The notes: generated from the sequence alone by a model not told the origin. A DNA stretch of 64,000 nucleotides from Mucilaginibacter aurantiaciroseus (GCF_024055595.1 NZ_JAMXOF010000003.1:62001-126000), one strand, 5' to 3'. Shown: positions 52,613-62,410, numbered from the stretch's first letter. Numbers and translations: made by a program.

Positions 52613-53791
52613 CTAAGCACCCTGCACAGCACGCCTGTGCGCTTTATGATGAACGGCGCCGCGTACTTTGGTGGTTTTTGATTTGTTCTGTTTGCGTTTG
52701 CCCAGCCAGATAATAAAGCCGGTAACCGGTAAACTGGCGCAGATCAGGCTCACCAAAAACGCGATGATCTTGGTGGTAAGGCCAAAAATCTGCCCTACGT
52801 GGATATCGTAGTTCATCTCGTTCAGCTTTAGGCCCCGGCTTTTCTTATCGTAAGCATAGGTTTTTAGTAGTTTGCCATTGTACTTGTCAAACTCGTAACC
52901 ACTTGCACCGGCATAATGCATCGACTGGGGATACGCACCCACACCTATTGCACCCGATACCGCCGGATTGTTATGGATCAAAAACATTTCGGCCTTTGGC
53001 GATTGCTGCCTGGCATGCGCGAATGCGATATCGATAACAGGCTGTTTGGCAAGTCCGGCTTTCTTAAGCGAATCCGACTTGGGTTCGCTTACTTCATCTT
53101 TGTAACTGATATTAGTGCCAACGTTTGCGGTGGCGTAAATGGCTTTACTTACCGGTTCAAATGCTATGGCAAGTCCGCTTATGGCTAATATCATCGCGAT
53201 AGCGGTTGCATAAAAGCCCAGTACATTATGCAGATCGTAATTAACCCTGCGCCAGCGGCCACCCCATTTTATGGTAAAGCTGCGCTTGCGGTCGGTTTTA
53301 CGTTTGGGCCACCAAAGGATAAGCCCCGTAACCATAATCACCATAAAAATAATAACCGATACGCCTACTATCCACTTACCAAAGGCCGGCGGCAGCAGCA
53401 GGTAAAGGTGAATGTATTCTACAAAAATGAAAAAGTTGGTCTGCGGCTTTTCGTGGTAAGTGATCTTGCCAGTGTATGGGTCTAAAAAAACGTATTCATA
53501 ACCTTCTTTACCCAGGTTAGCCAAAACACCGGCCGGGCGCCCGGCACCGTAATAATAAATAAAATCGGGGCTTGCCTTAGGGTAGGCCTTTTTAACCTCG
53601 TTTATTAGTTGCGATGGCTGTACGTATGGCTTACCTGTATTTTGCACGGTACGGTAATCGTAAATGGCATCCTGGATCTCGTCCTGGAAACAGAAGATAC
53701 AACCGGTGATGCTTACAATAAACACCACAAGCCCGGAAATTAATCCGAGCCAGCGGTGGCAAAAAAGTAATACTTTTTTAAATGGGGCCAT
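52613..53791 (-). CDS. PepSY-associated membrane protein
   Basis: A 392-residue membrane protein of the type found beside siderophore receptors. It begins FKKVLLFCHRWLGLISGLVVF (the CHRWLGL block), with helices at about 15-35, 130-160, 185-212 and 340-365; a PepSY-like soluble segment follows the first helix. The tail is strongly basic and Lys/His-rich. It likely serves periplasmic ferric-siderophore reduction or release, inferred from family and context. It starts 2 bases after the stop of the TonB-dependent receptor gene. Confidence 0.85.
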   Translation of the reverse strand: MAPFKKVLLFCHRWLGLISGLVVFIVSITGCIFCFQDEIQDAIYDYRTVQNTGKPYVQPSQLINEVKKAYPKASPDFIYYYGAGRPAGVLANLGKEGYEYVFLDPYTGKITYHEKPQTNFFIFVEYIHLYLLLPPAFGKWIVGVSVIIFMVIMVTGLILWWPKRKTDRKRSFTIKWGGRWRRVNYDLHNVLGFYATAIAMILAISGLAIAFEPVSKAIYATANVGTNISYKDEVSEPKSDSLKKAGLAKQPVIDIAFAHARQQSPKAEMFLIHNNPAVSGAIGVGAYPQSMHYAGASGYEFDKYNGKLLKTYAYDKKSRGLKLNEMNYDIHVGQIFGLTTKIIAFLVSLICASLPVTGFIIWLGKRKQNKSKTTKVRGAVHHKAHRRAVQGA

Positions 53792-53793
53792 GC

Positions 53794-56265
53794 TTATAAT
53801 TTATACGATGCACTTAACACAAACTGGCGTAACCTTTGCGGATTGATGGTTGTGAAACCTGTGTAGTAATGTTTATCAGTAAGGTTATTGCCGCTTAAAC
53901 CAAAGCGGTATTTAGGCCTATCCAAATATACCGATGCATTAAGCAATGTATATGAGGGCAATTCAAAACTACCCTGGCTAACGCTGTTGATCACTTTGTT
54001 AGCGCTTGCGTAGTTACCACCAAAGCCAACACCTAAACCTTTAACCAAGCTTTGTGGTAAACGGTAGCTTACATAAAGGTTAGCTAAGTATGGCGAACCT
54101 GCGGTGTTTGGGCGCAAGCCTAAAACGTCAGGGTCGCCGGCGGTGAATTTAGAATCGTTATATGAGAAACCGGCTACTATGTTAATAGCTGATACCGGGT
54201 TTGCAACAAACTCCGCCTCGAAACCTTTACTGGTTTGTGTACCATCCTGTATCGAACCAAATACCGGCGAATTAGGAATAGAACGGATAGTGTTTGTTAC
54301 CTTAATGCGGTAAACACTTAAGGTACCGTTTAACTTACCATTAAACAGTGCCATTTTTACGCCACCTTCGGCCTGGTTTGCATTTTGTATCTTTGGTATA
54401 ACAGCGGTACCGTTACCATCGGTAAATACATCAGGGTTTTTAAAGCCATTTTGGTAGTTAGCAAAAATAGAAAGGACTTCTTTTATTGGCTGATAGATCA
54501 ACCCTAATTTTGGCGAAAAGCCTGTTTGGGCAAATGGTTTCACGGTTTGTAAACCATCAAGGTTGTAAGTTCCTTTATTCTCAAAACGGTCTGCACGTGC
54601 ACCAATAGAAGCAATTAACCTATCGGTGATGTTTATTACATCAGCCAGGTAAACACCGTAAGTATTTTTTTTGTAGATGTATGGGTAAGTGTTGGCAGAT
54701 GTAAGCGGGTTAGCTGCGTTTGTTTGGTCTACCAACAATTTGTTAAATACGCTGTAATCATAACCGGGTTGGTTAATTGGCGCTATGCCGTAAGCATTAC
54801 CGAAGAAGATCTGGTTTGAGTTTTGGCGTTGAAAATCTAAACCAAACACAAAGCGGTGGCGGATAGACCCTGTTTTGAAATCGCCATTGATGTTTTCCTG
54901 GATCTCGGTAGCGCCAAATTTACTGTTAGAGGTCGATTGGTCATTACGGAAGATGTAGTTGTTATTGCCCGGAGGATCTTGTATGCCCGGTGCAATTGCC
55001 TGTGCGGTAGCATCGGTAATTAAGTAATAGTAAGGGCTTGGGCCGTTAGAGAAACTGTTTGAGTTAGAGAAGATTGTTTGTGAAGTAAACTTATCAGAGA
55101 TTTTGTACTTAGCCTCGGCAAAGTAGTTGATACTGCGTGAGTATGAAGTAATGTCGCCGGCTGAATATGCGTTCATGTAATCGATATTCAGATCGCTAAC
55201 CTTGCTTACGCCCATAGTTTTTGGCGAATCGTAGAAGAAGAAAAATGGCTTAGCCGAGTTGCGGCCGTAAAACATTTCAGCCTCTACTAAGAACGACAAT
55301 TTGTCGTTTGCTTTTATAGATAAACTTGGTGCGGCAGCAAACGTGCGGCTTTTACCATAGTTTTGGAAGCTGCCTTCGTAGTTGTAAGCCGTGTTTAAAC
55401 GGAACGCCACCTTTGAACCAAGCGGGGTGTTCAGGTCAAGCGTGGTGCGGTTTAAATCATAGCTGCCTACTGTGTGGCCAATTTCGGCACCAAAGGTTTC
55501 GTAAGGTTTTTTGGTAACCCTGTTGATAAGCCCCCCAAATGAAGTTACCGTACCACCAAATAAGGTAGATGACGGGCCTTTTATTACTTCAACTTTATCA
55601 ACGTTAACGGCATCGATACCGCTGGTAACAATACCGGCTACACCGTTACGTACACTTATTTGGGTTACAAAACCACGTTGGGTAAAGTAACCGCCACCAT
55701 CGCCTGCGCGGCTGGTAGCATCCCACATTTTCTGGATGCCGGGGGCATTCCTTAATGCCTCGTCTACACTAAAGATCTGTTGTTCTTTAATAAGTTCGCT
55801 GCTTATGGTGGTATAGCTTTGCGCGTTTTCCAGGTTATCCAAAGGGATTCTGCCAACGTCGGTACTAACCTTGCGGGCAAAACGGTTAGATCTGTTCGCG
55901 ATAACGTTAACCTCGGTCAATTGCGAAAGATTTGCGTTAATGATGATAGCAGGCACTGTAGTTACCTGATTGGATACAACAGTTACAGGCACTTCAACAC
56001 TTTGTACACCTACGTATGATATTACAATGGTGTAAGAACCTGCTGGTGCTTTAAAAGAGAAATCGCCGTTATCTAAAGTGCTGGTACCTATCTTGGTACC
56101 GCTAAGCCCTATTGACACGTTGCCGGCGGCCTCTCCTTTATTGGTTGTAACTTTGCCTTGTATAGTTCCCCTGTTTTGCGCAAACAGGCTGGCGGGGTTT
56201 ATCAGGGTGAGCAGCACGATGCCCGCTAAAAATATTTTAAATAGATTAGGTTGCGATTTCTTAAT
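53794..56265 (-). CDS. TonB-dependent siderophore receptor
   Basis: An outer-membrane ferric-siderophore receptor. After the signal peptide comes a carboxypeptidase-regulatory-like beta domain (GTIQGKVTTNKGEAAGNVS), then the plug (SVDEALRNAPGIQKM, VDKVEVIKGPSSTLFGG) and a 22-strand barrel ending FVLSASYKL. With ordinary start codons the frame opens only at GTG 56217, inside the signal peptide. Reading back to ATT at 56265 gives IKKSQPNLFKIFLAG leading into IVLLTLINPASLFAQ, a complete signal peptide; the promoter box lies upstream of that too. Operon with the PepSY gene. Confidence 0.85.
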   Translation of the reverse strand: MKKSQPNLFKIFLAGIVLLTLINPASLFAQNRGTIQGKVTTNKGEAAGNVSIGLSGTKIGTSTLDNGDFSFKAPAGSYTIVISYVGVQSVEVPVTVVSNQVTTVPAIIINANLSQLTEVNVIANRSNRFARKVSTDVGRIPLDNLENAQSYTTISSELIKEQQIFSVDEALRNAPGIQKMWDATSRAGDGGGYFTQRGFVTQISVRNGVAGIVTSGIDAVNVDKVEVIKGPSSTLFGGTVTSFGGLINRVTKKPYETFGAEIGHTVGSYDLNRTTLDLNTPLGSKVAFRLNTAYNYEGSFQNYGKSRTFAAAPSLSIKANDKLSFLVEAEMFYGRNSAKPFFFFYDSPKTMGVSKVSDLNIDYMNAYSAGDITSYSRSINYFAEAKYKISDKFTSQTIFSNSNSFSNGPSPYYYLITDATAQAIAPGIQDPPGNNNYIFRNDQSTSNSKFGATEIQENINGDFKTGSIRHRFVFGLDFQRQNSNQIFFGNAYGIAPINQPGYDYSVFNKLLVDQTNAANPLTSANTYPYIYKKNTYGVYLADVINITDRLIASIGARADRFENKGTYNLDGLQTVKPFAQTGFSPKLGLIYQPIKEVLSIFANYQNGFKNPDVFTDGNGTAVIPKIQNANQAEGGVKMALFNGKLNGTLSVYRIKVTNTIRSIPNSPVFGSIQDGTQTSKGFEAEFVANPVSAINIVAGFSYNDSKFTAGDPDVLGLRPNTAGSPYLANLYVSYRLPQSLVKGLGVGFGGNYASANKVINSVSQGSFELPSYTLLNASVYLDRPKYRFGLSGNNLTDKHYYTGFTTINPQRLRQFVLSASYKL

Positions 56266-56295
56266 TCTTATTAAGACTAATTATAAATAATGGCG

Positions 56296-56303
56296 CAAAT
56301 GTA
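56296..56303 (-). promoter_or_regulatory. TAnnTTTG box for the siderophore receptor operon
   Basis: The minus strand reads TACATTTG. The leader to the proposed ATT start would be about 25 nt, to the GTG about 73 nt. Confidence 0.5.
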
Positions 56304-56369
56304 TAAGATAACATCATGTTACACAAGTTATTTAGAATAATTACAAACAACTTGCTGGTTTAAAGGGGC

Positions 56370-56377
56370 TATATTTG
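56370..56377 (+). promoter_or_regulatory. TAnnTTTG box for the 5'-nucleotidase gene
   Basis: TATATTTG, 18 bases before the ATG. Confidence 0.5.
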
Positions 56378-56394
56378 TGTATAATTGAGACTAC

Positions 56395-56919
56395 ATGAAA
56401 AGAATAGCTATTGACATGGATGAGGTTGTTGCCGATGCCCACGCACGTTTTGCAGAATGGTATAAGCGCGATTATGGCACCCTATTTACGCCCGAACAAC
56501 TCCACGACCATACCTTTGAAGACTTGATAGATTCTATTCATCGCGGTATCTCCAAAAAATATGTTTTTCATGACGACTTTTTTAAAGACCTGGCTGTAAT
56601 CCCCGGCTGTAAGGAAGTAATTAAGGATTTACACGAGCAATACGAGATCTTTTTCACCACAGCCGCTATGGAATTCCCCAACTCGCTGTTACCAAAACTG
56701 GCCTGGCTTGGCGAACATTTCCCTTACATCTCCTGGACCAATATTGTTTTTTGCGGCGATAAAAGCATCATTAATGCCGATTACCTGATAGACGATAATG
56801 TAAAGCATTTTAAACGTTTTATTGGGCAGGGCATTTTGTATACCGCAGCGCATAACCACCATGTGGAGTGGGATGTACGGGTAAACAACTGGGATGAAAT
56901 ACGTAAAATGTTGCTGTAA
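56395..56919 (+). CDS. 5'(3')-deoxyribonucleotidase-like HAD protein (NT5C type)
   Basis: A 174-residue HAD phosphatase. Motif I is RIAIDMDEVVADAHARF with both Asp residues (DxD), motif II is FFTTAAMEFPNS, and motif IV is NADYLIDDNVKHFKRF. This matches the bacterial NT5C family, which dephosphorylates (deoxy)pyrimidine nucleotides; the exact substrate is unknown. Convergent with ruvC, 6 bases apart. Confidence 0.85.
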   Translation: MKRIAIDMDEVVADAHARFAEWYKRDYGTLFTPEQLHDHTFEDLIDSIHRGISKKYVFHDDFFKDLAVIPGCKEVIKDLHEQYEIFFTTAAMEFPNSLLPKLAWLGEHFPYISWTNIVFCGDKSIINADYLIDDNVKHFKRFIGQGILYTAAHNHHVEWDVRVNNWDEIRKMLL

Positions 56920-56925
56920 AGACGC

Positions 56926-57525
56926 TTACTTTTTAGGGGCGATGCTTACCCGGCTGGCATTATCTTTCACAAAAGCTTCCCAGCCCGAGTGGCTTTTTTT
57001 GCTGGTTACTTTGCCACCACGTGCAACCGTTATCTTTTGGAACGAATGGCAAACGGCAACAGCCAAGCCATCGGTAGCATCCAAAAATTCGGGCGTTTCG
57101 TTAAACTTCAGTATGGTTTGCAGCATGGCAGATACCTGCTCTTTGGTAGCATTACCATTACCTGTAATAGATTGTTTGATCTTACGGGGAGCGTATTCGG
57201 TAATAATGATGTTTCGGGATAGCGCTGCGGCCATACACACACCTTGTGCACGGCCAAGCTTCAGCATCACCTGGATGTTTTTTCCATAAAAGGGTGCTTC
57301 AATAGCCAGGCAATCGGGTTTGTAGTTATCTATTAGGGCAACGGTTTTCTCGAAAATACGCTGCAGCTTCAGCATGTGGTCGTCAATCTTGTCCATCTTC
57401 ACTACACCCAGGCTTATCAGTTCAATCTTTGGGCCTTTCTCCAGCACAAGGCCGTAACCCATTACAGAAGTACCGGGGTCAATACCTAAAATTATGCGTT
57501 CTTTGTGGTTTGCCTGCTCTATCAT
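56926..57525 (-). CDS. ruvC: crossover junction endodeoxyribonuclease RuvC
   Basis: Resolves Holliday junctions with RuvAB. Acidic catalytic residues appear in ILGIDPGTSVMGYG (first Asp), CLAIEAPFYG (Glu) and FLDATDGLAVAVCH (last two Asp). It is 199 residues, slightly longer than the usual 170-190 at both ends. It lies 21 bases downstream of aat on the same strand, probably in one transcript. Confidence 0.96.
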   Translation of the reverse strand: MIEQANHKERIILGIDPGTSVMGYGLVLEKGPKIELISLGVVKMDKIDDHMLKLQRIFEKTVALIDNYKPDCLAIEAPFYGKNIQVMLKLGRAQGVCMAAALSRNIIITEYAPRKIKQSITGNGNATKEQVSAMLQTILKFNETPEFLDATDGLAVAVCHSFQKITVARGGKVTSKKSHSGWEAFVKDNASRVSIAPKK

Positions 57526-57546
57526 CTCTGTTTACAAAACTAATGT

Positions 57547-58185
57547 TTAGGCAATGGTTTTTTGCAGTATGGCAATATATTCTTCGCGGGGTATCATCCG
57601 GGCGCCCAAACTCTCCAAATGTTCGGTGTAAACCTGGCAATCTATCAGCAGGTGTTTTTTGGCGTTACAAAGGTGGATTAAAGCCGTTTTTGAGGCGTTG
57701 CTTGCCGTGCTAAACATGCTTTCGCCGCAGAAAACTTCACCCACTTCCACACCGTATAATCCCCCTACCAATTTATCATTTTGCCAAACTTCTACTGAAT
57801 GTGCATGACCTTCGTGGTGTAGTTTTGAGTAAGCGGCTTTCATATCATCGGTGATCCAGGTGCCATCCTGGCCTTCTCGCTTAACGGCAGAACAGGCTGC
57901 AACCACCTCGTCGAAGCAGGTATCGGTAGTAATCGAAAAAACATCCGAACGCAAAACCTTAACCATTGATTTAGAAACCCTTAACTCCTCAGGGAGCAAT
58001 ACAAACCGCTCATGCGGCGAGTACCACAAGATCGGTTCATCCTCGCTGTACCAGGGGAAAATGCCATTTTGATAGGCCAGTAACAAACGTTCGGTAGATA
58101 GGTCTCCGCCAACGGCTAATAAGCCATCTTCCTCCGCAAGGGCGGGGTTAGGGAATAGTAAACGATCATCAAGCCTGAATATCAT
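57547..58185 (-). CDS. aat: leucyl/phenylalanyl-tRNA--protein transferase
   Basis: Adds Leu or Phe to proteins with N-terminal Arg or Lys, marking them for ClpAP (bacterial N-end rule). The 212-residue protein shows [40 protein letters not shown] and [20 protein letters not shown], the family blocks in order. The ATG lies 6 bases from a promoter box, so the mRNA should be nearly leaderless. Confidence 0.96.
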   Translation of the reverse strand: MIFRLDDRLLFPNPALAEEDGLLAVGGDLSTERLLLAYQNGIFPWYSEDEPILWYSPHERFVLLPEELRVSKSMVKVLRSDVFSITTDTCFDEVVAACSAVKREGQDGTWITDDMKAAYSKLHHEGHAHSVEVWQNDKLVGGLYGVEVGEVFCGESMFSTASNASKTALIHLCNAKKHLLIDCQVYTEHLESLGARMIPREEYIAILQKTIA

Positions 58186-58190
58186 CAGGG

Positions 58191-58198
58191 CAAAATTA
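58191..58198 (-). promoter_or_regulatory. TAnnTTTG box immediately before the aat start codon
   Basis: The minus strand reads TAATTTTG, its last G 6 bases from the ATG. Confidence 0.55.
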
Positions 58199-58312
58199 AG
58201 GTTAAGCCGGCTTTGTTTCAGAAAAATAATAACCCATAGCTAAAAACACTTGTCCTTCTTAAGCGACGGGCGGGTACGATATTAGTAAACTTTTAAAATT
58301 GGTTTTTACTGC

Positions 58313-58937
58313 CGATTGGGTTTTATACCGATAAAAATATAGGCACCCTTATTAAATCGCCCGTTGATTTTATTGTGGGGCTTAATCGGCAGTTTTTACA
58401 TCAACTATAAAAACCCCGATGTAATAATGCAGTTTGAGCGCGCTCTTGGGCAGGTGCTGTTTTATCCCCAAATGTTGCCGGCTGGCCCGGTGGCAAAAGC
58501 TGGAAAGACAGTTCATCGCCGATGTTCCGCTTAAAGATCCCATTTACCGTTTTAAATGGTGGCGAAATATATTTTAAAGGCAAGGCCGACCCGGAAGATG
58601 AGGCCTTTTTGGCCATGAACGTTAACAAACGCAAAGCTGTAAATACGCAGGTGCAATCGCAACTTAACTGAGACTTTCTCTGAATTTGGCCGCCGGGTTT
58701 AACAAAATGCCAGCAACGGTACCGACCATGGCACCGCTAATAACGTAATGATATTTGGTGGCAAGCTAAATAAGCCGGGCATTTATAACAACGCCAAACC
58801 TATCTGCCTTAGATAAAGGCGACCTTAAGTACGAGGTGGATTTTAGGGATGTGTACGCCACCCTGCTTGATAAATGGCTTAACGTTAACAACAGCCAAAT
58901 CTTGAATAAGAATTTTGCGGGATTAAACTTTCTATAG
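58313..58937 (+). pseudogene. fused remnants of a DUF1800 gene and a DUF1501 gene
   Basis: The first part reads LIKSPVDFIVGLNRQFLH, NYKNPDVIMQFERALGQVLF, GWPGGKSW and KIPFTVLNGGEIYFKGKADP in changing frames: the C-terminal half of a DUF1800 protein. At about 58670 it passes directly into TFSEFGRR, NASNGTDHGTANNVMIFGG, KGDLKYEVDFRDVYATLLDK and NFAGLNFL, the C-terminal end of a DUF1501 protein. In intact loci DUF1800 is followed by DUF1501, so one deletion removed the end of the first and most of the second. At least four frameshifts are visible. Confidence 0.85.
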
Positions 58938-59021
58938 CTACGAGCGTAGCGCTAACGATTATATATATTGCCAATTAATTGTATATTGGGTGGCCGTTAA
59001 TAATACGCGATACTCTAATTA

Positions 59022-60872
59022 ATGGAGAACATTTATAAGATAATCCTGGAGGAAACCCTTGCCGGTTACTGGGACTGTTATCTGCAGGAAGATAAGATGA
59101 TTTTAAGTGCCGCCTTTAAGGCCATGTTTGGCTACCAGGACCACGAACTTGAAAATACCACCGCAACATGGGCCCGGCTTATTGTTCCCGGGGATGTTCC
59201 GCGTATGGATGCCTGCCTTAAAGAGCATTACGACAGCCACGGCAAAAAACCTTTTAACATTGATGTAAGGTACACCCACAAAAATGGGTCGATAGTTTGG
59301 ATAAACACTACAGGCCGGGTTATTGAATGGAAAGATAACACGCCCATTCGCATGGTGGGTTGCCACATTGATATCACCGAGAAAAAACGTACCGAGCAAA
59401 CGCTCGAAATAAGCGAAGAAACTTTTAGGAATGCTTTTGATTACTCGCCCATTGGTGTGGTGCTGGTATCTACCGGAGGTAAATTCCTGAAGACGAATAA
59501 AAGCATCTGCGAGATGCTGGGTTATTCGGCCAACGAATTAATGGCTAAAACCTTCCAGGAGATAACCCACCCCGATGACCTGGAGGCCGACCTTACCCTG
59601 CTGCAGCGTACCCTTGATAAAGAGATAGACTCCTACAAAATGGAGAAGCGTTACATTAAAAAGGATGGGGGCATTATTTGGATCGTACTAAATGTAGCGA
59701 TTGTACGTGATAAAGCCGAAAAGCCCTTATACTTTGTATCGCAGATAAAAGATATTACCAAACGTAAACATGCCGACGAGCTATTGAGAGAAAGCGAGCG
59801 CCGCTGGATCTTCGCGTCCGAAGGTTCGGGTGGGGGTATTTGGGACTTCGACCTGGTAAATAATACCATCTTCCACTCTAAACAATGCCTGAGCATGATA
59901 GGGCTGGCGGAGCACGAGTTTAACAACGTACCCGGCCAATGGACAGCACGTGTACATCCTGAGGACAGGGAGAAATACGTTGCAGATGTTAATGCTTGTA
60001 TTGCGGGGAAAACAGAAATACACTCTAACCAGCATCGTGTACTATGTAAGGATGGCACTTACAAATGGATCCTCGACCGGGGGAAGGTTATTGAGTATGA
60101 TAAGGATAACAAACCAACCCGCATCATTGGTACCCACACCGATATTACCGACCAGAAACAACAGGAACAGCACTTGCGCGAAACCCTGGACGTGGTAGGC
60201 GGACAAAATAACCGTTTGTTAAACTTCGCCTATATTGTATCCCATAACCTGCGAACGCATGCCAGCAACTTTAAAATGATTATGGATGTACTTGCCGACC
60301 CTGCTATCACCGAAGATGAGAAACAGGAACTATCAGGTCTCCTAACAAAGGTATCCGACCAATTGAATGATACTATTAACAACCTGAACGAGGTGGTATC
60401 GATACAAACTAACATAGATATCCAGACATCCGAACTTGACCTGCTTAGCTATTTTAACCGCGCCACCGAATTGCTAAACAACGATATCATCCTTTGGAAA
60501 GTTAACATCGATAATCAGATCCCTAACGGTAAAACATTAATTTATAGCCCCGCTTATCTGGAGAGCATCGTGTTTAACCTGATAAGTAATGCTATAAAAT
60601 ACCGCTCGGTAACAGAGCATCCTACAATAACCATAAAGTATTTTGAGGAAAACGGAAGGCAAGGCTTTACAATTGTTGATAACGGCATAGGCATCGACCT
60701 GAAAAAACACGGTAGCGACTTATTTGGCATGTACAAAACCTTTAATGGTAACCTTGATGCCAAAGGCATGGGCCTTTTTATCACTAAAAACCAGGTAGAA
60801 GCCCTTGGTGGTAAAATTGACGTAGAAAGCAAGCCGGGTAAAGGCACAACGTTTAAGGTGTTCCTTACTTAA
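59022..60872 (+). CDS. PAS-repeat sensor histidine kinase
   Basis: A 616-residue kinase without membrane helices or a signal peptide, so a cytosolic sensor. Three PAS domains with PAC tails: about 1-125 (ending RMVGCHIDITEKKRTE), 130-250 (ending FVSQIKDITKRKHAD) and 255-385 (ending RIIGTHTDITDQKQQE). The dimerisation helix has AYIVSHNLRTHASNF with the phospho-His, and the ATPase has LISNAIKYRS, DNGIGIDL and GMGLFITKNQVEAL. The LRTHAS form replaces the usual LRTPL. No response regulator is adjacent. Ligand unknown. Confidence 0.9.
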   Translation: MENIYKIILEETLAGYWDCYLQEDKMILSAAFKAMFGYQDHELENTTATWARLIVPGDVPRMDACLKEHYDSHGKKPFNIDVRYTHKNGSIVWINTTGRVIEWKDNTPIRMVGCHIDITEKKRTEQTLEISEETFRNAFDYSPIGVVLVSTGGKFLKTNKSICEMLGYSANELMAKTFQEITHPDDLEADLTLLQRTLDKEIDSYKMEKRYIKKDGGIIWIVLNVAIVRDKAEKPLYFVSQIKDITKRKHADELLRESERRWIFASEGSGGGIWDFDLVNNTIFHSKQCLSMIGLAEHEFNNVPGQWTARVHPEDREKYVADVNACIAGKTEIHSNQHRVLCKDGTYKWILDRGKVIEYDKDNKPTRIIGTHTDITDQKQQEQHLRETLDVVGGQNNRLLNFAYIVSHNLRTHASNFKMIMDVLADPAITEDEKQELSGLLTKVSDQLNDTINNLNEVVSIQTNIDIQTSELDLLSYFNRATELLNNDIILWKVNIDNQIPNGKTLIYSPAYLESIVFNLISNAIKYRSVTEHPTITIKYFEENGRQGFTIVDNGIGIDLKKHGSDLFGMYKTFNGNLDAKGMGLFITKNQVEALGGKIDVESKPGKGTTFKVFLT

Positions 60873-60876
60873 GGCT

Positions 60877-62313
60877 CTATTTCTTAACCCTTTTCAAAAT
60901 ATCATTTACAGATAGCTTTTCCTGCTCGCCGTTTTCCATGTTTTTGAAGGTAAGCAGACCGCTTTCCATTTCGTCGCTGCCTATTAACACGGTATAAGGA
61001 ATCTGCTTGTTGTTGGCATACTCCATCTGCTTTTTAATTTTAGCACCTGCGGGGTAAAGCTCGGCACTGGTGTTTTGGCTGCGCAGGCTTTGCAACAGTG
61101 GCAAGCCGTATTTTTCGCCCTGCTCATCAAAGCAGCAAATAAGCACCTGGGTACTTTGCTCTGCCGATTGCGGGAACAGGTTTAATTCTTCTAAAACGTC
61201 GTAAATACGGTCGGCACCAAAAGAGATCCCGGCACCGGTAAGCCCTTTAAGTCCGAACATGCCCGTAAGGTCATCATAACGGCCACCGCCACCAATGCTG
61301 CCCATGGCAACCTCATTGGTTTTCACCTCGAAGATGGCACCTGTATAATAGTTTAACCCGCGTGCAAGAGTAATATCCAATTCCAGTTTTGCTGTTAGCG
61401 GTTTGCAGGCGGCAACATAATCAAACACAGTTTGGATCTCATCACATCCCCTTAGGCCTATCTCAGAGTTTTGCAAAGCCGCACGCAGACTATTAAGCTT
61501 TTCGTCGTTACTGCCTTCTAACAGAATAATGGGTTTTATGGTATCAATATCTTCCTGTCTAAAGCCACGCTCAAGCAGTTCTTTTACCACGCCATCAAAA
61601 CCTATTTTATCAAGTTTATCGATAGCCACCGTCATGTCTATAATATTGTCGTGCTTATCTATCACCTGGGCAATGCCCGACAGGATCTTGCGGTTATTAA
61701 TTTTAATGCTGAAATCTTTTAAACCAAGCAGGCAAAGGGCTTCGTCGTAGATTATAATAAACTCCGCCTCGTTCAATAACGATGGTGAGCCAACAACATC
61801 TGCATCGCATTGGTAAAACTCGCGGTAGCGGCCTTTCTGTGGCCTGTCGGCACGCCATACCGGCTGCACCTGGAAACGTTTAAATGGAAATGTTATCTCA
61901 TTTTGGTGTTGTACAACGTAACGTGCGAAGGGCACGGTAAGATCGTAGCGGAGGGCCTTTTCGGAGATTTGTTTAAGCAAGCTTTTCGTGGTAAACCCCC
62001 CAAATATTTCCTTTAATCCAATGGGTTGAATATTAGCCCAATCATTAGTTTCATTTTTTGATAAAAGTTTGGCAATATCTGTTTTTTCGATAACGTCTCC
62101 ACTATCCAATATCTTAAAAATCAGCTTATCACCCTCATCGCCATATTTGCCGGTAAGGGTGCTTAGGTTTTCCATCGAAGGGGTTTCTATCTGCTGATAA
62201 CCGTATTTGCGGAATACACCTTTTATGGTATCGAAAATAAAGTTTCGCTTTGCCATTTCGGCGGGAGAGAAATCGCGGGTACCCTTAGGTACAGATGGTT
62301 TGATGGATGCCAT
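60877..62313 (-). CDS. hisS: histidine--tRNA ligase
   Basis: Charges tRNA-His. The 478-residue class II synthetase has KPSVPKGTRDFSPAEMAKR at the N-terminus, motif 2 QPVWRADRPQKGRYREFYQC, the histidine-specific ARGLNYYTGAIFEV and GGGRYDDLTGMFG, and a C-terminal anticodon-binding domain (QVLICCFDEQGEKYGLP onward). The frame is open 14 codons further, but the TAnnTTTG box lies inside that stretch, which fixes the ATG giving MASIKPSVPKG. Confidence 0.97.
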   Translation of the reverse strand: MASIKPSVPKGTRDFSPAEMAKRNFIFDTIKGVFRKYGYQQIETPSMENLSTLTGKYGDEGDKLIFKILDSGDVIEKTDIAKLLSKNETNDWANIQPIGLKEIFGGFTTKSLLKQISEKALRYDLTVPFARYVVQHQNEITFPFKRFQVQPVWRADRPQKGRYREFYQCDADVVGSPSLLNEAEFIIIYDEALCLLGLKDFSIKINNRKILSGIAQVIDKHDNIIDMTVAIDKLDKIGFDGVVKELLERGFRQEDIDTIKPIILLEGSNDEKLNSLRAALQNSEIGLRGCDEIQTVFDYVAACKPLTAKLELDITLARGLNYYTGAIFEVKTNEVAMGSIGGGGRYDDLTGMFGLKGLTGAGISFGADRIYDVLEELNLFPQSAEQSTQVLICCFDEQGEKYGLPLLQSLRSQNTSAELYPAGAKIKKQMEYANNKQIPYTVLIGSDEMESGLLTFKNMENGEQEKLSVNDILKRVKK

Positions 62314-62317
62314 GCGG

Positions 62318-62325
62318 CAAAGGTA
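62318..62325 (-). promoter_or_regulatory. TAnnTTTG box immediately before the hisS start codon
   Basis: The minus strand reads TACCTTTG, its last G 5 bases from the ATG; predicts a nearly leaderless mRNA and settles the start codon. Confidence 0.6.
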
Positions 62326-62378
62326 CAAAAAAGCAGGCCTCACCCAAACCCGCATTAACGGAGAAGGCTTTAATTAGA

Positions 62379-62410
62379 AAAACGCCCCCCGATGCGTCGG
62401 GGAGCGTTTT
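62379..62410 (-). terminator. intrinsic terminator of the OmpA-like gene
   Basis: AAAACGC-CCCCCGA, loop TGCG, TCGGGG-A-GCGTTTT: a strong GC stem with A and T tracts on both sides, 29 bases beyond the stop of the OmpA-like gene. Confidence 0.85.
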
